Source: SB25 sp050180705
GTDB taxonomy: Bacteria; Bacteroidota; Bacteroidia; Bacteroidales; Tenuifilaceae
Assembly (NCBI GenBank): GCA_050180705.1
Contig: JBFXDX010000009.1
Coordinates: 124,001 to 188,000 of the forward strand
Reading direction: 5' to 3'
Length of the DNA: 64,000 nt
Every line of letters starts with the position of its first letter. Position 1 is the stretch's first letter. A model generated the notes under the pieces. It was given only the letters and a program-made list of their open reading frames with translations. It was not told the origin of the DNA and did not search any database. A program made the position numbers and the translations under genes. Positions 35,700 to 44,236 of this stretch are shown here, piece after piece.

Positions 35700-36746
35700 T
35701 TAAAAGTGAAGATTTTCGAGTAGTTTGATATAGGTGTCTATTCCGTTTCGAATTTCATCGGTGTAGATGTACTCGTTGGCAGTATGCGACCGTGCGCTAT
35801 CGCCAGGGCCAATCTTTACCGATGGATAAGGAATTACCGCTTGGTCGGATGTTGTTGGCGATCCAAAGGTTGATATTCCAAGCGATTTTGCCGATAAAAC
35901 AATAGGATGATTGACGGCTATTCTTGAGCTGTTCAACCTTAGCGATCGTGGCGAGATTTCACAATCGGTCTTCTGGAGAATAATTTCTAGGGCTTTTGCG
36001 TTTGAATACAGGTCGTTTGTGCGAACATCAACAACAAACGAGCAAATATCGGGAACTACGTTGTGCTGATAACCTGCATTTACCTGTGTCACGCTCATTT
36101 TTACTTCACCCAGAATCTCCGAAACATCGGGAAATTGGTAAGATCTAAACCAGTCTATTATGGGTAATGCTTTGTAAATAGCATTAACGCCCTCGTTTCG
36201 TGCTGCATGTCCCGATTTTCCTTTTACTGTGCAATCGAGCACCATTAAACCCTTTTCGCCAATGGCCATTTGCATTTTTGTGGGTTCTCCCACAATTGCC
36301 AAATCAATTTTTCCAAGTTGATTAAGGATTGATTCAACTCCATTTACTCCCGAATTTTCCTCTTCGGCTGTTGCCGAATAAATCAAGTTAAACGGGAGTT
36401 CTTTGTTGTAAAGAAAAATGAATGTTCCTAAAAGCGATACAAGCGATGCTCCGGCATCGTTACTACCAAGGCCTGTTATTTTTCCTTCGGTTTCGATTGG
36501 TTCGAAAGGGTTTGTGCTCCATCCCGATGTTGGTTTCACTGTATCGTGATGCGAGTTTAGCAAAACCGTTGGTTTATTGAGGTTATTTCCCCGATGCTCT
36601 ATCCAAACGTTATTTCTAAACCGGTTTGGCTTAAGTCCTTTCTTTATAATGAAGTTCTCAATTATCTCTGCCGTATTCTGCTCTTCGGTACTTAACGATG
36701 GCATTGCAATTAGGCTTTTGAGCAGATCTATATATTCTTCGTACAT
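35700..36746 (-). CDS. M20-family deacylase, probable N-acyl-ornithine/citrulline deacylase (ArgE-like)
   Basis: From the ATG at 36746 the protein has 348 residues. An upstream TTG at 36764 would overlap argB and is less likely. Metal ligands of the M20 fold are seen in LLNSHHDTVKP, GLGSNDAGAS and SATAEEENSGVNG, and the C-terminal His in RSHTANEYI. Position between argB and argH indicates that it removes the N-acyl group from ornithine or citrulline. The residues that separate acetyl from succinyl or other substrates cannot be read with confidence. Confidence 0.87.
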   Translation of the reverse strand: MYEEYIDLLKSLIAMPSLSTEEQNTAEIIENFIIKKGLKPNRFRNNVWIEHRGNNLNKPTVLLNSHHDTVKPTSGWSTNPFEPIETEGKITGLGSNDAGASLVSLLGTFIFLYNKELPFNLIYSATAEEENSGVNGVESILNQLGKIDLAIVGEPTKMQMAIGEKGLMVLDCTVKGKSGHAARNEGVNAIYKALPIIDWFRSYQFPDVSEILGEVKMSVTQVNAGYQHNVVPDICSFVVDVRTNDLYSNAKALEIILQKTDCEISPRSLRLNSSRIAVNHPIVLSAKSLGISTFGSPTTSDQAVIPYPSVKIGPGDSARSHTANEYIYTDEIRNGIDTYIKLLENLHF

Positions 36747-36756
36747 TTTAAACAAT

Positions 36757-37527
36757 TTAAGCAATTAATGTTGTTCCCTTGTTGGTGATAAGATTGTCGG
36801 TATTGGTAATCCGCACCTTTGATAGTCCTCGACTTAGTGCTGCAAAGCAATTGTCGAGTTTGGGGATCATTCCGCCTGTTACAATTCCATCTGATTTCAA
36901 CTTGCCATATTGATTGTCCGAAATCAGTGGAATAACTGTAGTTTCATCGTTGGGATCTGATAAAACTCCCGTTTTTTCGAAGCAGTATATCAACGTAACA
37001 CTATATACCGATGCCAAAGCAATTGCAATTTCGGCTGCAATAGTATCGGCGTTTGTGTTCAGAATTAAACCGTTTCCATCGGTAGAAAGTGGCGCAATAA
37101 CTGGAGTAATTCCTGCATCGATTAAAAGTTTAAGCGGTGTAATATTGACAGATTTAACATCGCCAACAAAACCGTAATCAATCTCCTTTACTGGTCGTTT
37201 TTGTGCAATAACAATTCCTGCATCTACACCAGTAAGACCTAGTGCTAATTGTCCTTTTGCCTGAATAGCCGCAACGGTTTGCTTATTAATAAGTCCGCCA
37301 TAGGTCATGGTTACAATATCGAGAGTTTGCGAGTCGGTTATGCGTCGACCCTCTACCATTTTTACAGGAACTCCCATTTGTTCCATTAGGTTCGAGGCCA
37401 ATCGGCCACCGCCATGCACTAGAACTTTTGGACCTTGAATTTGGCAGAACTTATCGACGAAACTCTTCATCTCTGCTTTGTTTTCAAGCACTCCTCCCCC
37501 AACTTTAACCAATGTAAGTTGATTCAT
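36757..37527 (-). CDS. argB: N-acetylglutamate (or N-acylglutamate) kinase
   Basis: The 256-residue amino-acid kinase family protein shows VKVGGGVLENK (phosphate-binding Lys), VHGGGRLASNLM, VEGRRITD and TGGMIPKLDNC. It phosphorylates N-acyl-glutamate, the second step of the pathway. Some Bacteroidota use succinylated intermediates; this cannot be settled here. It follows argD by 15 bases. Confidence 0.93.
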   Translation of the reverse strand: MNQLTLVKVGGGVLENKAEMKSFVDKFCQIQGPKVLVHGGGRLASNLMEQMGVPVKMVEGRRITDSQTLDIVTMTYGGLINKQTVAAIQAKGQLALGLTGVDAGIVIAQKRPVKEIDYGFVGDVKSVNITPLKLLIDAGITPVIAPLSTDGNGLILNTNADTIAAEIAIALASVYSVTLIYCFEKTGVLSDPNDETTVIPLISDNQYGKLKSDGIVTGGMIPKLDNCFAALSRGLSKVRITNTDNLITNKGTTLIA

Positions 37528-37542
37528 TTCGATGATCTGTAT

Positions 37543-38664
37543 TTATAGTAATTCCTTTAACGAGTTGATAAGTTGATCGACTTCTCCTTTTGTTATACAT
37601 AGCGGAGGTAAAAGACGAATGGTGTTGCTGCCGCTATATCCTGTAAATATTCTTTTATCGAATAGTAGATGTTTTCTCAACTCGGCAATGGGAAATTCAA
37701 ACTCAACGCCAATCATTAATCCAATGCCTCTTACCTCTTTTACTTTTGGAAGACTTTTCAATTTATCTATTAAGTATTGTCCAGTATTGGAAGCGTTATT
37801 CAGGAGATGTTCCGATGTTAAAACATCGAGAACTGCCAATGAGGCTGCGCAGGCTAAGTGATTTCCGCCAAATGTCGTTCCAAGTAAGCCATGCTTCGCT
37901 GCAAATTTTGGGCTGATTAAAACTCCACCAACAGGGAATCCATTGCCCATGCCTTTTGCCATTGTTATTAAATCGGGTGTTACTCCGTAATGTTGATGTG
38001 CAAAGAACTTTCCGGTTCTTCCGTATCCACTCTGAACCTCATCAACAATAAATATTACGTTATTTGCATTACATAATGCAGAAAGTTGTTGCATGAATTG
38101 CTTTTCGGGAGCAACAATTCCACCAACACCCTGTATTCCTTCAATAATCACAGCGGCAACATCCCCTTTTTGAATAGCGGTATCAACCTTCTCGAAGCTA
38201 TTCATAGGAATGAACTCAACGTTGTGGCAAGCATTAAAAGGTGCAACAATATTTTTATTATCGGTGCAGGCTACTGCGCCAGAGGTTCTACCATGGAACG
38301 AACCGTTAATGGCAATAACCTTCGATTTATTTGTGTGAAACGAGGCGAGTTTTAGCGCGTTCTCGTTTGCCTCGGCACCGGAGTTACACATAAATAAAGA
38401 GTAATCCGGATAGCCTGAGACTTCTCCAAGTGTTTTTGCTAATTTCTCCTGTAGACTATTTTCTACAGAATTCGAGTAGAATCCCAACTTATGGAGTTGA
38501 CTTTCGATACTCTTTATGTAATGTGGATGACTGTGACCTATCGAAATTACGGCATGTCCACCGTAAAAATCGAGATATTCATTGCCATTCTTATCCCACA
38601 ATTTACAGCCTAAACCTATTTCGGGTTCAATGGCGTAAAGCGGGTAAACATCGAATGTTTTCAC
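37543..38664 (-). CDS. argD: Acetylornithine aminotransferase
   Basis: The 373-residue class III PLP aminotransferase has the cofactor-binding lysine in LITMAKGMGNGFPVGG and the preceding IFIVDEVQSGYGRTG motif. It interconverts N-acyl-glutamate semialdehyde and N-acyl-ornithine. It is about 30 residues shorter than the E. coli enzyme at the N-terminus, common in this group. It follows argC by 30 bases. Confidence 0.94.
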   Translation of the reverse strand: MKTFDVYPLYAIEPEIGLGCKLWDKNGNEYLDFYGGHAVISIGHSHPHYIKSIESQLHKLGFYSNSVENSLQEKLAKTLGEVSGYPDYSLFMCNSGAEANENALKLASFHTNKSKVIAINGSFHGRTSGAVACTDNKNIVAPFNACHNVEFIPMNSFEKVDTAIQKGDVAAVIIEGIQGVGGIVAPEKQFMQQLSALCNANNVIFIVDEVQSGYGRTGKFFAHQHYGVTPDLITMAKGMGNGFPVGGVLISPKFAAKHGLLGTTFGGNHLACAASLAVLDVLTSEHLLNNASNTGQYLIDKLKSLPKVKEVRGIGLMIGVEFEFPIAELRKHLLFDKRIFTGYSGSNTIRLLPPLCITKGEVDQLINSLKELL

Positions 38665-38694
38665 TTTTAGTATGTTTAGATATTTTATAACCAG

Positions 38695-39660
38695 TTAAAA
38701 TGCTATAGGTTTGGTTTTTAGTCCGGCCATTTCGTCGAAACCAAACATTAAGTTCATGTTCTGCACCGCTTGTCCCGATGCTCCTTTGATCAGATTATCA
38801 ATTATGCTGACGATGTAAATCTTGTTATCCGCTTTTTCTACGTGTATAATACATTTGTTGGTATTAACAACCTGCTTTAGATCGGGCATTTCGTCTGATA
38901 TTTTCACAAACGGATGATTCTTGTAGAAATCGGAGTACAGCTGTTTCGCAGAGACTTCATCGAGTTGACATTCGGTATATATACTCGAAAGTATACCTCG
39001 GCTAAAGTTGCCTCGCATTGGAATCATGTTTACTGTATGACTAAAGGAACTTTGTAAAATCCGTATATTTTGGTTAATCTCCTTTAAATGCTGATGATTA
39101 AATGGCTTGTACACCGAGATATTATTATTTCGCCAGCTAAAGTGAGAGGTTTCCGATAGGCTTTGTCCTGCGCCAGTAGATCCAGTAATTGATGTTACAT
39201 GAACATCGCTATTTAGTAATCCTTTTCTTGCAAGTGGTAGAATTGCCAGTTGAATTCCCGTTGCAAAGCAACCTGGATTAGCAAGTCGCGATGCGCCTTT
39301 AATTCTATTTCTGTTTATTTCGGGTAAACCGTAAACAAAACCCTCTTTTTCGTCTCGGAAATCTTGACTTAGGTCAATAATTTTAACCTTTTCTGGAATT
39401 GATGTTTGCTTGAGGTATTCCTGCGATCTTCCATGTCCCTTACATAGAAAAAGGGCATCAATTTGATTAAAATCAATATTGTCAAACAAAAGGGATGTAT
39501 CTCCCAGTAAATCTGTATGTACGCTTGAGATTGGTTTCCCGAAATGACTTTCGCTGTGAACATATTTTATGTCAACATTTGGGTGATTAATTAGAATTCT
39601 AATTAGTTCTCCTGCAGTGTAACCCGCTCCACCCTCAATGGCTATGTTTATTTTTTGCAT
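38695..39660 (-). CDS. argC: N-acetyl-gamma-glutamyl-phosphate reductase
   Basis: The 321-residue enzyme reduces N-acyl-glutamyl phosphate to the semialdehyde. The NADP motif is GGAGYTAGELIRIL and the catalytic cysteine lies in RLANPGCFATGIQLA. HTVNMIPMRGNFSRGI is also conserved. The start overlaps the argG end by 13 bases. Confidence 0.95.
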   Translation of the reverse strand: MQKINIAIEGGAGYTAGELIRILINHPNVDIKYVHSESHFGKPISSVHTDLLGDTSLLFDNIDFNQIDALFLCKGHGRSQEYLKQTSIPEKVKIIDLSQDFRDEKEGFVYGLPEINRNRIKGASRLANPGCFATGIQLAILPLARKGLLNSDVHVTSITGSTGAGQSLSETSHFSWRNNNISVYKPFNHQHLKEINQNIRILQSSFSHTVNMIPMRGNFSRGILSSIYTECQLDEVSAKQLYSDFYKNHPFVKISDEMPDLKQVVNTNKCIIHVEKADNKIYIVSIIDNLIKGASGQAVQNMNLMFGFDEMAGLKTKPIAF

Positions 39661-40865
39661 TGTTCGGTTTCGTTTTTTTGCTTAACATGATTGTAAATAG
39701 CAGTGGACAACCCGAGTATTTTTGTAAAGCCACGAACATCGTCGGCATTCCACTTTTTGTTTACCTCGCCATAATCGCCAAAATCGGATGTCATCAAATC
39801 GTAATCGGATTTAACACCTTCGATGCTAAAATGATATGGATACAGTCGAATATAAACCTCACCAGTCACATTTTCCTGAGTGTTTTCCATAAACTTTTCG
39901 ATATCGCGTAGGGTTGGCTCTAGGTACTGTGCTTCGTGAAGTTGCATTCCATACCAGTTGGCAAGTTGTTCTTTCCAGTATTGTTGCCACTTTGTGAGGA
40001 CGTGTTTTTCGAGTGCATGATGGGCCTTAATAATGGTTAATGGGGCTCCTGCTTCGAATGCTACTCTACCTTTTATTCCTAGAATTGTGTCGCCAATGTG
40101 TATATCGCGTCCAATGGCGTATTCAGAAACAATTTCCTCTATTTGATGAATAGCCCTAACGGGACGTGCAAAGGTCTCTCCGTTTACCATTTTAATTTCA
40201 CCTTTGTAAAATCCTAGTGTAAGAAGCGTACTTTCTGTTTTTGTAAGTTGCGATGGGTATGCACTGCTGGGTAGAGGTTGACTCGAGGTTAGTGTCTCTT
40301 TTCCTCCAACACTGGTACCCCAAATTCCTTTATTTATTGAGTAGGATTTCACCTGAAAATCCATATCCACACCATGTTTCTGAAGATATTCAATCTCCTC
40401 TTCTCTCGTTAATTTTAAATCGCGGATAGGAGTAATGATTTTTATTTCTGGTGCGAGTACATTGAAAACCATATCAAAACGAATTTGGTCGTTACCAGCA
40501 CCAGTGCTTCCGTGGGCAACATATTCAGCCCCGATGCTTTTAGCAAAATGTACTACCGATTCAGCCTGTACATAACGTTCGGAACTAACTGAGAGCGGGT
40601 ACGTTCCATTCCTTAGAATATTACCAAAAACCATATACTTGATACATTTGCTATAGTATAGGTCTTCTACATTTAGGGTAGTATGCGTAGTTGCCCCAAT
40701 TTGCTTTGCCTTTGCAGCAATCGATTCTACTTCTTTATCGGAAAAGCCTCCTGTATTAACAATAACAGTATGAACTTCAAAATTTTCATTTTCTGTTAAG
40801 TATTTTAGGCAGAAAGATGTGTCTAGTCCTCCGCTATAGGCTAGAACTAATTTATTTTTATTCAT
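39648..40865 (-). CDS. argG: Argininosuccinate synthase
   Basis: The 405-residue ligase joins citrulline and aspartate using ATP. The PP-motif LAYSGGLDTSFCLKYL is at the N-terminus, with HGSTGAGNDQIRFD and KGIWGTSVGG further in. It is the second gene in the operon, 20 bases after the GNAT gene. Confidence 0.96.
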   Translation of the reverse strand: MNKNKLVLAYSGGLDTSFCLKYLTENENFEVHTVIVNTGGFSDKEVESIAAKAKQIGATTHTTLNVEDLYYSKCIKYMVFGNILRNGTYPLSVSSERYVQAESVVHFAKSIGAEYVAHGSTGAGNDQIRFDMVFNVLAPEIKIITPIRDLKLTREEEIEYLQKHGVDMDFQVKSYSINKGIWGTSVGGKETLTSSQPLPSSAYPSQLTKTESTLLTLGFYKGEIKMVNGETFARPVRAIHQIEEIVSEYAIGRDIHIGDTILGIKGRVAFEAGAPLTIIKAHHALEKHVLTKWQQYWKEQLANWYGMQLHEAQYLEPTLRDIEKFMENTQENVTGEVYIRLYPYHFSIEGVKSDYDLMTSDFGDYGEVNKKWNADDVRGFTKILGLSTAIYNHVKQKNETEQCKK

Positions 40866-40885
40866 GATCTTAATTCTTGTTTTGT

Positions 40886-41563
40886 TTATGCAGCCTGTTC
40901 TTTAGTCTGCTTGGTTCCGTTTTTTGTTTTTCTGATTTTTGATAGCACGTGGTACTTAAACTGAAACCAGCGGTTATACACCTGATATGAGTGTTGCTTG
41001 TGTTCTGTTTTATTTTTAGCACTCTGCTTTTCCCATGCTGGATCGTAAAGCATTCCTGTGCATAAGCAAATCTTTCGGTTTGTACGTTGAAGTATATCGA
41101 AGTTTACACACGATTGGCAGCCATTCCAGAATGCATCGTCATCGGTTAATTCCGAGAAGGTAACCGGATGGTATCCTAGTGATGTATTTATTTTCATTAC
41201 TGCAAGGCCCGTTGTTAACCCAAAGATTTTTGCTTCTGGGTATCTTGTTCGGGAGAGGTTAAATATTTCTCGTTTTATTTTCTTTGCAAGCCCTGTGCCT
41301 CGGTATTCGGGTTTTACAATAAGACCAGAGTTGGCCACAAATTTGCCATGACCCCAGGTTTCCATGTAGCAGAAACCCACAAAAACATCGCCATCCAATG
41401 CAATAATAGCTTTCCCTTCCATAATTTTAGCCTTCACATAGTCGGGATGACGTTTTGCAATTCCAGTTCCTCTCACTTTAGCCGATTGTTCAATCGTAGT
41501 TAGGATGTCATCTACATAAATGACATGTTCTGGTTTTGCCACTCCAATTTTAATATTTCTCAT
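40886..41563 (-). CDS. GNAT acetyltransferase heading the arginine operon (candidate N-acylglutamate synthase)
   Basis: The start is taken at the ATG at 41563 (225 residues), because a TTG 11 codons upstream lies inside the promoter's -7 box. The GNAT core shows VKPEYRGTGLAKKIKREIF (acetyl-CoA loop) and a TTGLAVMKINTSLGYHP strand. After it comes a Cys-rich stretch, CQSCVNFDILQRTNRKICLC, which could bind a metal, and a basic C-terminal tail. No argA or argJ is in the cluster, so this first gene plausibly makes N-acyl-glutamate. That is inferred from context and general family knowledge. Confidence 0.75.
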   Translation of the reverse strand: MRNIKIGVAKPEHVIYVDDILTTIEQSAKVRGTGIAKRHPDYVKAKIMEGKAIIALDGDVFVGFCYMETWGHGKFVANSGLIVKPEYRGTGLAKKIKREIFNLSRTRYPEAKIFGLTTGLAVMKINTSLGYHPVTFSELTDDDAFWNGCQSCVNFDILQRTNRKICLCTGMLYDPAWEKQSAKNKTEHKQHSYQVYNRWFQFKYHVLSKIRKTKNGTKQTKEQAA

Positions 41564-41593
41564 ACATAAAAGAATAAAAATACACAAACGGTG

Positions 41594-41601
41594 CAAATAT
41601 A
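41594..41601 (-). promoter_or_regulatory. -7 promoter box of the arginine operon
   Basis: On the minus strand, TATATTTG matches TAnnTTTG, 30 bases before the ATG at 41563. This supports the internal ATG as the start of the GNAT gene. Confidence 0.65.
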
Positions 41602-41689
41602 TACATTATTCTTTCTTGTGATATATTTTTCAAAAAATTTAAGATAATTTTAAAATGAGGATTTTGGGGCGGTTTGCATGTCTATCGTC

Positions 41690-41707
41690 TTTGTATATAT
41701 ATTCAAT
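41690..41707. promoter_or_regulatory. ARG-box-like palindrome 1
   Basis: TTTGTATATATATTCAAT agrees with the E. coli ARG box (WNTGAATWWWWATTCANW) at 17 of 18 positions. It lies between the divergent arginine operon and gldA, about 95 bases upstream of the arginine -7 box. Confidence 0.65.
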
Positions 41708-41718
41708 CGTGTTAATTT

Positions 41719-41736
41719 TTATACATATATATACAA
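41719..41736. promoter_or_regulatory. ARG-box-like palindrome 2
   Basis: Read on the minus strand, ATTGTATATATATGTATA agrees with the ARG-box consensus at 15 of 18 positions. Its centre is 29 bases from that of box 1. Such pairs are the typical binding unit of the ArgR hexamer, but spacing in E. coli is closer to 21 bases. Confidence 0.5.
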
Positions 41737-41812
41737 TTGATAAATTCTATTCTTTAGCTTTTATTTTAATAAGCTAGTATTCAAAGGATACCAAACGTAT
41801 TAGTTTTTTCGT

Positions 41813-41820
41813 TAGGTTTG
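41813..41820 (+). promoter_or_regulatory. -7 promoter box of gldA
   Basis: TAGGTTTG matches TAnnTTTG. It contains the TTG that would be the longest possible start of gldA, which argues for the ATG at 41845. Confidence 0.6.
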
Positions 41821-41844
41821 TGTTGTTTTTTGACTATTGTAGGT

Positions 41845-42780
41845 ATGTCTATTAATGTTTTAAATATCTCTAAACACTATAACGAGCAAAAAGCCCTTGA
41901 TTCGGTAAGTTTCTCCATTCCAACAGGGGAAGTAATTGGTTTGCTTGGACCTAATGGTGCAGGAAAATCGACGTTGATGAAGATTATCACTGGTTACATA
42001 AAGCAAACCGATGGAATTGTTGAGGTAAATGGTTACAATACTTTGAGTTCTGACTTCGATTTTCGCTCATTAATTGGTTATCTTCCCGAGAACAACCCTT
42101 TGTACGTAGATATGTATGTGAAGGAGTATTTGCTTTGGGTTGCAAGTGTTTATAAGCTGGGAAGACAATCCGATAAGCGAGTGCGGGAACTAATTGATAC
42201 TACTGGAATTGGGTACGAACAGAATAAGAAAATAGGTTCACTATCGAAAGGCTATCGTCAAAGAGTTGGATTGGCTCAGGCGCTCATACATAATCCTCAG
42301 GTTCTTATTCTCGATGAACCAACTAGTGGATTAGACCCCAATCAAATTATAGAGATTCGCAATCTTATTTCTGAGATCGGTCACGATAAAACGGTGATTC
42401 TATCTACCCATATAATGCAGGAGGTTGAGGCTATTTGTAAAAGAATTATCATTATAAATCGTGGTAAGTTAGTTGCCGATGGTTCTACCGACGAGGTTCG
42501 TGCATTATCTACAGGTCTAGGGTATCAGGTTATTGTGGAGTTTGCCGAAGATGTTGCTGTTGATATGATTCAGGATATTGATGGTGTACGGGATGTGACA
42601 AAACTAGACGGTACGAGTTGGATTTTAACTGCGAAGGAATCCATCGATATTCGATCAAATATTTTTAGTTTTGCGAAAAATAACGGCTATACCCTATTAA
42701 CATTGAACAGGAAAAGTCTTCAGCTCGAAGAGGTATTTCAGAATCTAACCCAGTCTAATTTTTCGAATAATCAACGATAA
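41845..42780 (+). CDS. gldA: GldA-like ABC transporter ATP-binding protein
   Basis: From the ATG at 41845 the protein has 311 residues. Walker A is GLLGPNGAGKSTLMKII, the ABC signature SLSKGYRQRVGLAQAL, Walker B LILDEPTSGLDPNQ and the switch His is in LSTHIMQEVEA. A C-terminal domain of about 80 residues follows, as in GldA. GldA works with GldF and GldG in gliding Bacteroidota, and homologues are also kept in non-gliding members. No permease gene is adjacent. Confidence 0.82.
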   Translation: MSINVLNISKHYNEQKALDSVSFSIPTGEVIGLLGPNGAGKSTLMKIITGYIKQTDGIVEVNGYNTLSSDFDFRSLIGYLPENNPLYVDMYVKEYLLWVASVYKLGRQSDKRVRELIDTTGIGYEQNKKIGSLSKGYRQRVGLAQALIHNPQVLILDEPTSGLDPNQIIEIRNLISEIGHDKTVILSTHIMQEVEAICKRIIIINRGKLVADGSTDEVRALSTGLGYQVIVEFAEDVAVDMIQDIDGVRDVTKLDGTSWILTAKESIDIRSNIFSFAKNNGYTLLTLNRKSLQLEEVFQNLTQSNFSNNQR

Positions 42781-42800
42781 CAAACTAACCAATTATAAAT

Positions 42801-43688
42801 ATGGAAAACAATGTAAAACCATCAAAAGCAGTACCTGTACTAACATTCGTTGTAGTTGTACTATTAGTTGTTTTGGCAGGACTTACCTATGTTTACTATC
42901 AGCAAAAGCAGACAGCAAAGGAGACAGAGACTCAGCTGTTAGCTGAAAAAGATTCTATTTCGACGAATCTACTTAATTTAATGACTGATTATAAGGAGAT
43001 GGAAACCGATAACGATTCCTTAAATCAGAAATTAACGCGCGAGCAGCAACACGCCAAGAAACTCTATGATGAGTTACAAAGCGTAAAACGAGTTAGCTAT
43101 GCTAAAATTAAGGAGTATCAGAAAGAGTTGGGAACTTTACGTTCTATTATGAAGGATATGCTTCACGATATTGATTCTCTGAACGCTATGAATAAGGAGC
43201 TGATTGCCGAAAACATTAAAGTTAAGGAAGAGGCTGCAACTGCTAAGCAGAATGTTAAGGATTTGGAACAGAAAACCGAGGAGTTAAATTCACAAGTTGC
43301 AAAGGGATCTATTGTTAAGGCTCGCGATATCGTTGCCATGGGAGTTAGCCGTCGCGGAAACGAAGTAACTCGTGCTCGACGAGTTGAAAAAATCCGTGCT
43401 TGCTTCACTCTTAACGAGAATGCAATTGCAAAGGCTGGGAATAGAAATGTTTATATGCGAATTGTTGGCCCCGACGATTATGTACTTGCTAAATCGGAGA
43501 CCGATGTTTTTGATTTTGAAGGAGAAAAAATTGTTTTCTCTGCAAACCGTGAGGTTGACTACCAGAATAAAGATGTTGAAATGTGTATTTACTATGACAA
43601 CAAGGGCGAACTTTTGAAAGGAACCTACAAGGTGACTCTTTATATGGATGGCTTTATGATTGGTTATAGTGAGTTCTCATTGAAGTAA
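42801..43688 (+). CDS. Single-pass membrane protein with long coiled coil
   Basis: The 295-residue protein has a membrane helix near residues 11-33 (VLTFVVVVLLVVLAGLTYVYY), a coiled coil near 38-165 rich in Lys, Glu and Gln, then a beta-rich domain (RRGNEVTRARRVEKIRACFTLNEN, and MRIVGPDDYVLAKSE). Similar proteins are conserved hypotheticals in Bacteroidota. The C-terminal domain probably lies in the periplasm and may bind envelope components, but no function is known. It lies 20 bases after gldA, so the two may share a transcript. Confidence 0.68.
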   Translation: MENNVKPSKAVPVLTFVVVVLLVVLAGLTYVYYQQKQTAKETETQLLAEKDSISTNLLNLMTDYKEMETDNDSLNQKLTREQQHAKKLYDELQSVKRVSYAKIKEYQKELGTLRSIMKDMLHDIDSLNAMNKELIAENIKVKEEAATAKQNVKDLEQKTEELNSQVAKGSIVKARDIVAMGVSRRGNEVTRARRVEKIRACFTLNENAIAKAGNRNVYMRIVGPDDYVLAKSETDVFDFEGEKIVFSANREVDYQNKDVEMCIYYDNKGELLKGTYKVTLYMDGFMIGYSEFSLK

Positions 43689-43710
43689 GCAGATATTTTT
43701 ATCAAGAAAG

Positions 43711-43736
43711 AGCGCGAACTTGTTCGCGCTTTTTTT
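43711..43736 (+). terminator. Terminator after the coiled-coil gene
   Basis: The 9-bp perfect GC-rich stem AGCGCGAAC / GTTCGCGCT with a 2-base loop, followed by a run of T. Confidence 0.9.
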
Positions 43737-44236
43737 GCATGTACATTATAAATATTGTGTTAGTTTTTAGTAATCCTGTAAGTTAAGGTTCGTTTTGTTT
43801 TAGCTATATGGTTTCGTTGAAAGTATTTAGATGCGGAATCTATTATATTTTAGAGACTTACGAATTTATTGCTAATGATAAATAGGAGATAAAACAATTA
43901 TAACAATGGATAAAATCCCATTTAATATTTGTATGACAATTTGATATATAGATAATTATGATTCTTACCATTAACTACGAATAGCTTGCTGTTTAGTTAA
44001 AAAGAAGCCATTCGTTGCAATTATGTTTGCCAATTGATAAATAAGTCTACATAGAAAAGAACGATAGGTGCCATTGGCTAAATATAAAGAAGGCACCATG
44101 TATGCTGTTCAAAAATAGAATATTGGTTGTATTCCAGCATTAGGGTAAGCCATCTCGTATCATTTTATTTTTACTGTTAACTTCTTACAATCAACTAAAT
44201 TTTATTAATTTGCCTTTTGTTTAAAACATAAAAACC
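43737..44236. other. 500-base non-coding stretch
   Basis: No gene is visible. A possible -7 box TATGTTTG is at 44022-44029, far from the next ATG. A 6-bp inverted repeat GGTGCC/GGCACC with a 19-base loop is at 44067-44097. The composition is AT-rich. Confidence 0.4.

Noticed and set aside
43161..43617. Overlapping open frames on both strands in the coiled-coil gene
   Set aside because: They are shadows of the biased Lys/Glu codons of the real gene and encode no recognisable protein.
44067..44097. GGTGCC/GGCACC inverted repeat
   Set aside because: Short arms and a 19-base loop with no T-run or nearby gene start; chance is likely.
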